NCBI RefSeq assembly: GCF_932274485.2
Contig: NC_065885.2
Location: 35,663,062-35,727,061, forward strand
Reading direction: 5' to 3'
Length of the DNA stretch: 64,000 nt
DNA from: Patella vulgata
Taxonomy: Eukaryota; Mollusca; Gastropoda; Patellidae
Shown: piece by piece, positions 34,551 through 46,300 of the stretch
How positions within the stretch are numbered: position 1 is the first letter of the stretch
Layout of the letters: every line of letters begins with the position of its first letter
The notes under the pieces: model-generated
What the model was told of the DNA's origin: nothing
The model's input: only the letters and a program-made list of their open reading frames with translations
The model's database searches: none
Translations under genes and position numbers: made by a program

Positions 34551-37496
34551 CTAAATCATATCTTTTTCAAATAAAAACAAGGTTGTCTTGTCTTCCAGTC
34601 CTGTCTGTTTAATAGTTAACCTTGGATTTTCAAATATTCTTCTTGGCACATTAACAGCTAAATAATAATCTTGAGACAATGTTTCCCCACATTCTGTTTC
34701 TGCATACTTCAGCACAGAATGAAGGGTTTCTGTTTCCTTAAAGCTTTTAGTTATTCTTGATCCTGTAGTTGGAATTTTAATGGCCAGAGTAATACATTTG
34801 CCCTCATTGACCTGTCTTTTTTCTGGTTTTTGTTCGTCATTTTTCACAGAGGGACTTTTAGTGTTTTTATTTTCACCAACAGGTTTTTTATTTATCGCCG
34901 AGTCTTCATCTTTACCATTATTTGTAACCAGACTCATTTGCTTCAGGTCCCGGGAAACTTTGTTAACATTCTGTTCGCTTTCCCTTCTTTCTCTATTTTT
35001 ATTATGGTTAATATTGATGTCTGGTAGTGGTTTGTATTTTGAAAGGGATGATGAAGGTCTGGATGGTCGTCTGGCAAATGGATCAACATCTGCTATGAGT
35101 AAGAGAAAATCAAAAGATTTAACAATTACAATATCTAATAAACATAGGTCATGGAAAGTTAGGTGGGTGTGTGAAATAGTTTTATTTGACGTCCGCTTCC
35201 ACCGAAGTGGTATCAGACAAGGGTAGGTGTATGGAAGGATAACATTGGCAATATTATTTCAATGTTCACAGTGCAAAATACAATTTGCAATTTCCATTGC
35301 TCCACAGTACCAATGTCACAGTGTAAAATACAGAATACACTTTTCAATAATAGAAATACAGTATAATAGTTATTTTGCACATTACACTTCTCCATTCCGC
35401 ATTTTGCATAATAGACAAATGCATAATAGAACCTTGCATAGTAGAACATATACCTTATATGGGATGTACGTCGACGTCATTTGCATACGGAAAAAAATCC
35501 GGACTATGCTGGAAATTAATAATTTATGTGATCAATCTACAAGATCAAGGTCATTAAAAGGGGGCCAATACTCATATTTACAGACCTTTGGAAAACGATC
35601 AATGAAATAAAATGAAATGGGGTTTAACATCCTACTGTTCTGCTCTGACTGGGCTAATAAAAATGGGCATACACCATGCAGTGTTCTGTGAGGGAAAATT
35701 TGCCTGGGCAGCGGTGCTGTATATGGCCTACAGTACTCTTGTATCGAATTTCAACTGCCAAGGGATCTTTTACGTGCATGCTAATGTGTATACGGGACCT
35801 CATTTTTTCGTACCATCCAAATGATTAGACAGTTGTCCTTGTCAGGCCCTCCGTCCTGCATCACTGACAAGGGGAAAGAAAAACGATCAAAGTCAGGTGG
35901 TATGAAACTATTAAATGACAGGGGTGAGGATTATTTAAAGTAAACATACATGTACCTGTCTTAATACGAATTATAGATATCATGTTAGGTATCATTTCTC
36001 TTTTCAAATATTTAAATAATTTTCTGGCACATTTATATTTACATACTTTGAAAAAATGAAATGAAATGGTGTCTAAGGTCCTACTGTTCTGGTCCAACCG
36101 GGATAATTTTGCCCGGGCTGCGGCACTATGGCCTACTCTTATATCAAATTTCAACTGCAGTGCCAAGGGATCTTTTACATGCACAGCAAAGTATACACGG
36201 GACCTTGGTTTTTCGTCATATCGGATCGACTGGACAGCTGTCCTTGTCAGACCCTTTTTCCTGCACCACTGACATGGTGAAACCATGTCGGAAAATCCTG
36301 ATATACTTTCTCGGCCAATGCGGGGATGGAACACGCGACCTACAGGCTAGTGAGCCAGCATCTTACCCACTTGGTCACCCTGGCTCCCTACTTAAAGAAA
36401 AAGATTGATGTTGAAGTGAAAGGTGGGGGAGGGGGGGGGGGTATGAACTAAAAATATGAGGCTAATCGAACGTGGTACTGTGGAGCAATGGAAATTGCAA
36501 TTTGTAAAATTAAAATACGTATTTTGAACTGCTGATGCAGTTTGTACAGTGAACATTGAAATAATATTGGCAAAGTTATCCTTCCATATCGGTGGGTTTT
36601 GTGGGGCCCTTTCATACCCACCAAATGAATCCTGCTTAGCAAGTTTTAAAATACTTCTACTGTGTTGTGTAGCCTAAACACAACTTTTAAAACTCAAAAA
36701 ACTCCAACAATAAACAATTATTTTTAAAAATTCCAACAAAGACTCTGTCGGTCCTACATTGACTACCGAAGTTTAACTTTAAAATGGATCTGGGGGCTAG
36801 CCGTAAGCGTCCACTGCGCAGTACAGTCCCGGGCCTGTAGTGATACAGACTTCACTCAAATTTGAAAACAATCAGGAATGTAACCCAGAGAAATCATTGT
36901 GTAATGCCAGCATGAGTCATGATCTGCTACATGTTACGAGAAATATGAATGTAAACATATTGAAGTAAAAATAAACTATACAAGTAAAAACATCGGGGAA
37001 ATGTATAAAAAAACAGGTAGTCTAAAAACTAAATGCTTCCAGTCAATTGAGAAACATTTTAGTATTCAATAGAAACGAGGCATATTGAACTCAATTAGGG
37101 CACATGTTCCACCCACCACAAAAACATAGCAAAAAACAAACAATACTGAATACAAAGAAGCAAATGAGAAAATGTAGACCGTCTCGAAATACAGCCGTCT
37201 GCTGAATGAAGTAAACATACAAATTCAGTAATTTATTGAACATTTTTCTTACCATATCCTTCCAATGAATCATTTGATGTCAGAGATAATGATGCAGAAT
37301 ATTTTCGCCGTCTTGATGACCCAGGGCGTGAATCTTTACCCTTACTTAAACTTAATGGGGGTTTAGGGGGTGGGGTTGGCGGAAAATGTCCCTCTTCAGA
37401 TTGATTAGACCAAAGAGTGGGACTTCCTGGTGGTGCCAATATGATCTCTTCATTACTGCTTTTTGAAAAGCGTCTTAAACTTTGTCTAGCCATCAT
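34551..37496 (-). CDS. UBXN10: UBX domain protein 10 (UBXN10-like)
   Basis: Two coding exons, 37253-37496 and 34551-35092, join in phase 1 (TATG|GTAAGA to CATAG|CAGATG) to give 261 aa; human UBXN10 is 280. The C-terminal UBX domain spans about residues 182-258: ITLAIKIPTTGSRI, SFKETETLHSVLKYAE, VNVPRRIFENPRLTIKQTG. This parallels human UBXN10's LAVRSPTGQRF...VPRRRF region. The N-terminal half is basic and Ser/Pro-rich with PPTPPPKPPLSLS and no fold. UBXN10 is an adaptor of the AAA ATPase p97/VCP and in vertebrates supports ciliogenesis through IFT-B (established knowledge). A 5' UTR intron is likely (acceptor TTTTTCAG near 37560). A 17-codon upstream frame overlaps the start. The 2.2-kb coding intron holds two inverted SINE C copies. 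Confidence 0.88.
35610..35880 (-). mobile_element. SINE family C, inverted, in the UBXN10 intron
   Basis: Starts at AAATGAAATGGGGTTTAACA and ends near CATCACTGACAAGGGGAAA, so the tRNA head is missing. Confidence 0.85.
36056..36388 (-). mobile_element. SINE family C, near full, inverted
   Basis: Runs from GAAATGAAATGGTGTCTAAG to the inverse head (CTTACCCACTTGGTCACCCT, then GGCTCCC). It retains B-box-like and A-box-like regions. Confidence 0.85.
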
Positions 37497-37539
37497 GTCG
37501 CTGTTGAACTGGAGTTAAAACTGATAAAGATTCTTCCAT
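37486..37539 (-). promoter_or_regulatory. Upstream ORF overlapping the UBXN10 start
   Basis: The frame MEESLSVLTPVQQRHDG then TAG runs across the main ATG in another frame. Its ATG has A at -3 and G at +4, a strong initiation context. It could reduce UBXN10 translation or need leaky scanning. Confidence 0.45.
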
Positions 37540-37559
37540 AATCTGTTTTCTCTAATCTG

Positions 37560-38688
37560 AAAAATAACAAAAATACTATTGAGAAAAATATGCCACATTC
37601 CCCTTTAGGCTGTATTAGTAAGCACGTATAAGCTAATTATATAATACAATAAAGGATAAAATATGCTGGTTATATGTTTAGGATAACAAGTCTTTGGACT
37701 AGAGCAGAGCCTCACCAGCACTAACCGTCACAAAATTTCAGAAACATCTTTCAACCTATTCCTGAGATATATATCAGAGGCTGCCGAGCGGTTTCCGAAG
37801 TGGGGGGGGGGGGGGTCTGATAATTGAGGAAAATTTTGATGTAATTTTTAATTTTTGCATTTTGAGTGACTTATTAACATATATGGAAACGTCGCCGAGA
37901 TCAACCTGGGACACTATAAAAAGCCAGCATACTATATTCACAAAATGTGTGTGTGGGTTCAGTCGGGGCTTTAAACATGCATTAATAAACAGTATGTGTT
38001 TTTCTAACTAAAAAAAAGGCATCATATCTACCATGGAAACGAATTATAAAAAGTTCAGCCATTTTGATTAAATATATTCATAAAATTCATGCCAAACATT
38101 TTTCCGAAACGAAATAAAACTCACGAAGTCCATATTCAGTACAAAAAAATATACATTTTAAGTGGTTCGAATATATTAATTATGTAGTTATCTAACTGCA
38201 ATATATATTATTAGGTGGGTATAGTAATCTCTGTATATATTTCTCAGTTTCTCTATTTTTTTATTTTCTGCAACTTGCGTTACCGAATTTGGACAACATG
38301 TATTTACTGCAGAATTGCAATATGTCAGCCCCCATGTCAAGGAGTAGATAATTTCTATTGGCAACTGGATAATCCTTAAAATGCTTCTGGATTTGATCAG
38401 AGGAAACGAACTTTCTTCAGTTGTACTTGTCAAAGGTTCTGTATCTAGTCCTATCTTTGTAGACTAGTGATTTCGGTCCGCATCGTACATTTGCTATTCT
38501 GCTTCTTTCACTTTCAACATGAAGTTATAAATTATAGCATGGACCTGTATATTGTCCATGATCATAGTTATACAATTATTGGCATTTACGTACATGCTGA
38601 AATGTCTGACACATTCTCTAAAATATCTGACACATTCTCTAAAATATCTGAAACATTCCCTAGCCTGATAATCACGGTTTTATGGTGG
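37560..38688. other. Intergenic region between UBXN10 and ELP5
   Basis: Probably holds the UBXN10 5' UTR exon and promoter, and perhaps the ELP5 first exon. A G run lies at 37802-37816. An 81-codon minus-strand frame (38188-38433) has no recognisable domain. ACATTCTCTAAAATATCTG is tandemly repeated near 38610-38650. Confidence 0.35.
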
Positions 38689-38690
38689 GT

Positions 38691-39420
38691 ATATACTCTT
38701 CAAAAAAAGTAGGGGATATTGAAATGCAAATACCTATGCAGGTTGTGATATGATAAATAGTTATGGACACTTGACATGCTTTGAGAGTATATGTTCACAG
38801 ATGAAGAAGTTATCGCCCCAACAGAACCACTGAGCTGCATGTGCGACACGCAGTAGGACCATAGGCCTACACGTGGGAGGGGTTCATTGTCAAATTTGAC
38901 ACTTCAAGGAAGGGTTGATGAAAACTGCCGCAGGTTTATCCTATCCATGTTTGCTTTCCTATCGGTTCTTGCATAAGATTTACTGTTAAGCTTATCTTTG
39001 CTCTAGTGTGTTTCGTTTAATTTGATCGAGAGACGTGTTCGTCAACGTCAATGTCAACCAACAACACTGCAAGAATTAGCCGTGGCACTGCAAGAGGAGT
39101 GGGTCAGATTGCCCCAAATCGTGATTGGACAGTTGATTAGGAGCATGCCACTCGGATTGCTGAATGTCTGAGGATTGGTTGAGCAATTACTCATTATTAA
39201 GACAAAAATCAAAAACGTTCATTTTCACTTTTGACAGAGTATCTCTTTGCGAGTGAAAAGGGGCCGTCAGATAAGCCGCCCATATGAAGTTGCTTATGTT
39301 CATGTGTAGGCAATTGGCCTGTTATTAACATACACTGGTTACCTCTAATAATAACAGCAGTGCATTTCCGCAGTTTTGTATTGTTTCTGAATATCCCCTA
39401 CTTTTTTTGAAGAGTATATA
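38691..39420. mobile_element. Tc1/mariner deletion derivative
   Basis: TATATACTCTTCAAAAAAAG plus TAGGGGATATT at the left end is exactly inverted at 39388-39420. The ends sit on TA. The interior around 39030-39190 (+) still reads QPTTLQELAVALQEEWVRLP and IGQLIRSMPLGLLNV, the C-terminal part of a DDE transposase of the Tc1/mariner superfamily. It is about 730 bp; full elements are 1.2 kb or more. The frame contains stops and lacks the N-terminal DNA-binding part, so it is non-autonomous. Confidence 0.85.
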
Positions 39421-40062
39421 ATAAGGCTTTTAAAAAGCCAGGGCTCTAGAGTCAGTTCCTAGGTGACGTTCCGTGGAACATGCAAGGATATGCCAAGTTT
39501 GACACCTGAAAACTGTAAACACTCCATTGTGTTAATTTAACAGAGAGAGAATGAGTATCAGAGCCACTGAATTGCAACTTATTCAGTCTTAGATCCTCTA
39601 TAGCGTGTTATTGTGTTATGATGCTAGGTGGATAACGAATAATCTGTTTTCCAGAGTTATCTTTCAGTGTGTACCAGATTTTTTAAAAACAGACTATGCA
39701 GGATTTCCTGCTGGTGGGTGTTTTCACTTTAGTTATGTTCAAATAACCAGACTGACAAAAATATATTTTATGATTCGTTTCGTTACATTCATGGAATGGC
39801 TAAAGAATGAATTTTGTAGTTTCTTTGACACCTAAATTATATAACATCACTTCTGGGAATTTACAAATACATTTAGCTTGATGGAAGCACACTTTAACAG
39901 TATTTATGGAAGATGAAATATTATTGTACAATTATGATGTATAACAAAGCTTCTGCTTTCAGTACTTTTATATTTATCAAAAATAAAAACAATGTGGGGT
40001 ATAAGAAGAAATCACTGGAGCAGGAAAAACTGTAATATTAATAATTATCATTTTATATTTAT

Positions 40063-40338
40063 TGGGGGGTTGGATAGCCAAATGATTAGCACGTGCGCGC
40101 TGTATCATACAGCCTGTCATTGAGTCAACTGGCGGGGTTTCGTTTCCCCGGTGTACGTGACAAGGAGTAGGGTTGCCTGTCCAACCTCGTGGGTTTTCTC
40201 CGGGTCCTCCGGTTTCCTCCCACTGCTAAAGACCCCAACGCGCAAGCGAATTATTGAAATAAAATTGAACCATGTGTTCGTCCCGAAATGACCATGTTTG
40301 TGTCAAGTGGACGTTAAACCCCATTTCTCTCTCTCTTT
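40063..40338 (+). mobile_element. SINE family B, full copy with duplication
   Basis: Head GGTTGGATAGCCAAATGATT, B box GGGTTTCGTTTCCCCGG, conserved middle, end GGACGTTAAACCCCATTTC and (TC)n. TTTATATTTATTG flanks both sides. It is inserted about 30 bp before the ELP5 exon at 40369. Confidence 0.9.
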
Positions 40339-40368
40339 ATATTTATTGTTTCTTTTTTCATATTTCAG

Positions 40369-43300
40369 ACAGCGTAGACTGTATTGATGCATCAAATGTT
40401 CATGTTTTATATAATTTTCTTCTAAATCAAATTCAAAGGTTTGTACAATAATGGCATCAAAAAATATATTATAGTCCATTTGCTGATTACACTATTTTGC
40501 TTGAATACACTATTTTGCCTATAACGTTTTTTAGGACTTCGAATTCTGTCTTATGGTTTGGATTGTTCGTACTTGGTTTTATTTTATTGAGATGATGAAA
40601 ATGCAACCCAGGGTCGGTCTACATATTCCAGTAATGTTCAAGATTTTGTTCAAAATCAGTCAAATTTTTCTGAGATCTTTCCATTAAACCAGTCTGACCG
40701 TCCATATTTATAATGCACTCTTGATTCGGCAGCAATCGGTGCAGAAATGTAGGATGTGCCATTTTTGTATCCTGCTGAAGCTATCAAACTTTGCATGATC
40801 ATAAACTTACTGCGCCCAGATGACAGCTGATGCAGTTGTAACAAACATTATCAGCAAGTAAAAAGTTCAAAGTCTAAAAATTTGGATGAAATCATTTATG
40901 AATTTATTTGTAACATCAACTTACTCTGTATGATTTTTAGATTTGAGAAAGTTATATTATTGTGTTACGAAGACTCTCCAGAATCCTACACGCATGCACT
41001 TCCAGAAAATATTGAAGCAAGGTAAATTATAAAACCAACTAAAAGCAGATAGACTCTGATATGACTTATATTGTTACGGCTGCATTTGTGAATGAAAACC
41101 TACAATTGGTAATCATCCAGGATATATCAGATTTTCTACCATTGCTAAAAGCCACATTTGAAAGAAATAAGTAAAAATCAACTGATCATTATAAAGTTCA
41201 GAAATCATTAACAGTCTTTAAACATACTTTATGCAAGAGCTAAATCTGCCAATTGCAGGTCTTTCTTTATCTAAATTATTAATTAGACATTAATTAACTT
41301 ATTCAGACCACAATCAACTCTTGATGTCATCGCTAGCCTGTGATATTTACTGGATTATAATCCGATCTGCTGCTCAACACTCATTCATGATTAAATCAAA
41401 AAATAGATAATCGAGACTATATTTTTTTTTTATCATACCGACTTTAGTAATGATGATCGAGGCTAGGCCCAAAATTCAATTGCTACATTCTCAATTCAGA
41501 GTGGATCAATTTGACTGAAATTGTCAGCAAATTCCCTTTACATTATCTAGTTTATAACTATTATAGTGAGAACTGCCAACTCTTTTATCTAATCTCCCGT
41601 AATGTATCTTTAAGTGAGTGTTAAGCCCTAGCTGTTCTCTCTATTCATGAACACCAGATTCAGTTGGGGTTTCAATTATTTTTGAGATTTCCTGATTTAT
41701 ATTTGCTTTCTAGATTAAGTTTAAATTACATTGCAAGTAAACTGTTACTTAGTCAATGAGATGAGTTAAAAAAAACCAAGGCCCAACATTGTAAGCTTAA
41801 TCATAGATGTGCACAGTCGAGGACCTATGACAGTTGTATTATGTTGATTTGTTGGCAAGCATAGTGTGTCAGCTAGTGAAAACCTACAATAAAAGTAACT
41901 TATTAAAGTGCAATTTCTCAATCCGAGGGTTGAATTTGCCATTCTTAACAGGGTAATAATAATGGTATGAATGACAAGGGTTAGGTTGGTAACTCTAGAA
42001 GTCAGTGCTGTTGCTTCTTCGATAGAAAAGCTGATGCACATGATAACAGTAATGGTTTGGTTTTATAGATAGTAACACTTAAGACCTCCTTTGACCATTA
42101 CAAACCACCTGATTCTTGGAAATAGATGTGGCACTACCAAGAACTAGTACATGGAGAACTATTCACAATTTTGGACTGTCTAGGGAATATACTGGTATCA
42201 ATATTTACCTGTAGCAAGTGCCAAAGGGTTAATACATCTAGGTGGTTGCTATCTATTCCACTTTTTACCATATTATTGTACAAATTTATTTTTCTATTAT
42301 TCTGTTATTGAGTTTGTGACTTTTCAGGATTGTTTCTCTGGATGGCACCAAGCATCCACATACATGGTTAGATTTTCATGATTTTGATAAAACTGGTGTT
42401 GATGGAAACATTAAAAAACTTTTAGAAGATAATTTACCTCAAGGCAATGGGAACATTGGCATTGTTATTGACAGTCTAAGCTTCCATCTTTTATTGCGTC
42501 CACCATCTTTTACATGCCAGTTTCTACGTAAATTATCTACTTCACAAATCAAAGGTAGGCTACTTTAATAAGGTATGATTTTTCTGCCACAAGAGCAGTT
42601 TCTGGAATAGTGATTTGGAATGGTTTCACTGTCTTTATATAATATATTTATCTACATATATTTATTAATTTTGTATCTTTGATGTAATTCAGGGAGCCGC
42701 TGTGGCTCAGGAAGTAAGACGTTGGCTCGCTAACCTGGAGGTCCTGTGTTTTGCCAAGAAAGTTCAGTGTAATTTTCTGGTGTGGTTCCTCCTTGTCAGT
42801 GGTGCAGGAAGAATGGCCTGGCACGGGATAGTACAGTCGTTTGGACAGGATGAAAATCTGAGGTCCTGTGTACACATTGGCGTGCACGTAAAAAAAACCC
42901 CTTGAAATAAGATTAGGCTGTTGGGGCGAAAATTTCCCTCAGCACACTGCATGATGTGTTGCCGTCTTCATTAGCCCTGTTGGTTCAGAAAAATAGCATG
43001 TTAAACCCCATCCATTTCATATCTGACACAAATTGATTATTGTAAAACAAGAGATTAGAGGCTTGATGGGGTCTAGTTATTTTATAAATCTATTCCCATA
43101 TAGGTTATGATATAAAACAAATAGTATGTGGTATACATGGTGATATATTTGATGAGAATAGTTTAAGATTAGTAGAACATACAGCAAGTAGTGTATTAAT
43201 ATTGTCACCATCACAGATAACATCTCATACCAGTATATGTAGCTCTATACATCACAGAACTTCAGGAAAAGTCTTACGAATGGTAAGTTTTTGTCAAAGA

Positions 43301-46300
43301 CCTCTTAGATTACTCTACCAGTATACATGTATCGCATTGTACACATGGTTACATTAATTTTTATATATCAGTATACTTTAGAGAGAGAGAAATGGGGTTT
43401 AATTTCCACTCGACACACACTAGGTCATTTCGGAACTAACATTCGGTTCAATTTTATTTCAATAATTCACCTGCGCATAGGGTTTTTGAGCAGTGAAAGG
43501 AAACCAGAGGACCTGTAGTAAACCCATGAGGTTGGATAGGTGACCGATCTCCTTGTCACGTACAGGTGGAGAGTCAAAACCTTTCCTCTTGACTCAGTGA
43601 CAGACCTTGTGATTTAATGTGTATGCTTTAAACCATTCGGCCATCCAACAAATTGGGAGTGTACTTTGGAATTGTAAATTTCTTTTGTATTGTCTTCCTG
43701 TGATAACTAAAACAATGTAATAATTAAAAGTTGATATTAATATTGACATGATTATTACTCAGATGTTAAAGATTTCAATTATACAAAGGTGCTTAAATTG
43801 TATGCAGTAATTTTGTTGCTATAGTTCAGTGAAAGGGAGAAAATGTAACAATCTGCTATTCACAAGAATACTTTTATTATTGTCATGAGAGCAATGCAAA
43901 AGACAGAAAATTGCAGTGGTGTTTTGACTAACTCTTAACTTGCAGTTGAATTGTCAAGGGAACTTTTTTATACGCCCACAGTTTCATGAAAGATCTCGGT
44001 TCCTTTCGATATTGGCATATATCGGATTGAAACTTCATGGATTATGACCCCTGATTGTACAAAAAATCACGTTTTTAGCTTGTGGACACTCTAGATGAAA
44101 TTTAGATGAAACTTGAATGTATGTTTATAACCCAAAGATCTTGGATTCTGCGATATCGAATCGCAATTTCCTGGATTATGGTCCCTGATTGTATGAAATA
44201 TCACTTTTGTTATCTTGTGGACCCTCTAGAAGTCACAATTTGTATTCAATTTTAAAAAAAAAAACATTTAAATATATGACCGTTACACCTCAGTGAAGGC
44301 TGAGTTCGAATTTTGTAAAAATCCAACTGAAACTGCCAGTAATTAGACACACTCTTTGTCTGTCCTGCCCTATTCAAGTAGTTTGATACATTCCTTGAGA
44401 ATTGTATACCTCTCTGTGCAGACTGCCTGTATGCCCAAACTTACTGCATTGACAAGACCCACGCCTTGTTTGGCACCTAAGCATGATTTGTGTGAATCTT
44501 GTTTGAGAAAGAGGGATCACGTGGGTAAGTGGCTGGCTCGCTAGCCTGGAGGTCGGGTGTTTGATCCCTGCATTGGCCTAGAAAGTTCATTCAGATTTTC
44601 CGGCGTGGTTCCCCGTGTACACATTGGCATGCCCATAAAAGATCCCTTGGCAGTTGGAATTTGATATAAGAGTAGGCCGTAGCGCTGCTGCCCGGATGGC
44701 GTATGCCCGTCTTCATTAGCCCAGGTTAGGAGCAGAACAGTAGGACGTTAAACCCCATTTCATTTCATTTTTGTTTGAGAAAACCTAAAGGGAAAGAGAA
44801 CAGAACAGACATGATCAACAAACTTAACATGTGTTTTTTATTATTATTCTAGAATGAATATTTTAATGTAGATGAAAATAATATAGTGAAAGATCTGAGA
44901 GAAGTTAAATCTACAGCAGGTACTACAGAACCAGAAGAAAAATCGGTATGGCAACATTATTTTAAAAAAAATTTCTTTCATACATATTTTACTGTTTTAA
45001 TTTTTAAACATACATTATGCAAGAGCTAAAACTGCCTATTGCAGGTCTTTCTTTAGGCCTGAAATGTTATCTTAACTATTAATTAGACATTTATTAACAA
45101 AACAAGACTATAATCAGCTCTTGATGGCATCGGGTAATCAAGATTTTAACTAGATTAGGACGGTTCGCCATTTCAATATTTTCATTATCAGTTTTTGAGC
45201 CATGATAGCAAGAATGAATGGTCAGCTCTTTATCTTACATAATGTATCTTTAAATATTATGCATCCAAATTTTGAAAGAATAAGCTGAAACCTTGTAATA
45301 TATATTAAAATTGATGCAAAATTTAGCTGAATATTAAACTGTAAACAAATAATAGTGCAAAATCTGTTACATTGACTTCTTTGTGGATATCTAAATACAA
45401 GACTTCAAGGTTACTCACCTAAATTGAATTTTTTGTCCCCCGCCTTTCGAAGAAAGCAGGGGACTATTAAAATGGGTTCGTCCGTCTGTCTGTCTGTCCG
45501 TCTGTCCGTCCGTCTGTCTGTCCGTCACACTTTTTGGGACACAATAACTCTCTTCCTAATTGAGCTAGAATGTTCAAACTTGGTGTATGTGTTTATTAGG
45601 TCAATGCCTTGATGGAGTTCGAAGATGAGCATTTTCCGCTTAGGGTAAGCAGAGATAAGCAATTTGATTGGTTGATGCTTTGGGACACGATAACTCTCTT
45701 CCTAATTGGGCTAGAATGTTCAAACTTGGTGTATGTGTTGATTAGGTCAATGCCTTGATGGAGTTCGAAGATGAGCATTTTCCGCTTAGGGTAAGCAGAG
45801 ATAAGCAATTTGATTGGTTGATACTTTGGGGCACGATAACTCTCTTCCTAATTGAGCTAGAATGTTCAAACTTGGTGTATGTGTTGATTAGGTCAATGCC
45901 TTGATGGAGTTCGAAGATGAGCATTTTCCGCTTAGGGTAAGCAGAGATAAGCAATTTGATTGGTTGATGCTTTGGGACACGATAACTTTAGTTCTAATTA
46001 AGTGAGATTGATGAAACTTGGTGTATAGTTTCATTACAGTAATACCTTGACTAAGTTTGATAATGAGCATTTTCTGCTCAGGGTAAGCAGAGCGATACGC
46101 AATTTGATTTTTATATGTGTCCTCTAATTATTTTCCTATTTCGGCGGGGGACATCAGCCTCACTGTTGGCTTGTTTATCCATGTGGTAGGTGTGTAAACA
46201 CAAAAATTTAGTGTTACAAGGTATATAGTCAAATGATATGAAAACAAACACCAGAACATTAATACATTCCTTTTCAAATAAAACATGTGACTATGTGTGG

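Noticed and set aside
34780-35226. 148-codon plus-strand frame
   Set aside because: Antisense to UBXN10 exon 2 and hydrophobic by reversal of its basic/acidic codons; the UBX match decides for the minus strand.
38188-38433. 81-codon minus-strand frame between UBXN10 and ELP5
   Set aside because: No domain, no recognisable homolog, and no splice or promoter support. It may overlap the UBXN10 5' region by chance.
43380-43410. (GA)n runs as regulatory GAGA sites
   Set aside because: These are inverted (TC)n tails of SINE B copies.
45596-46070. Three near-identical 60-70-codon frames in tandem (minus strand)
   Set aside because: They are chance frames within the 146-bp repeat units of family D, not a protein repeat gene.
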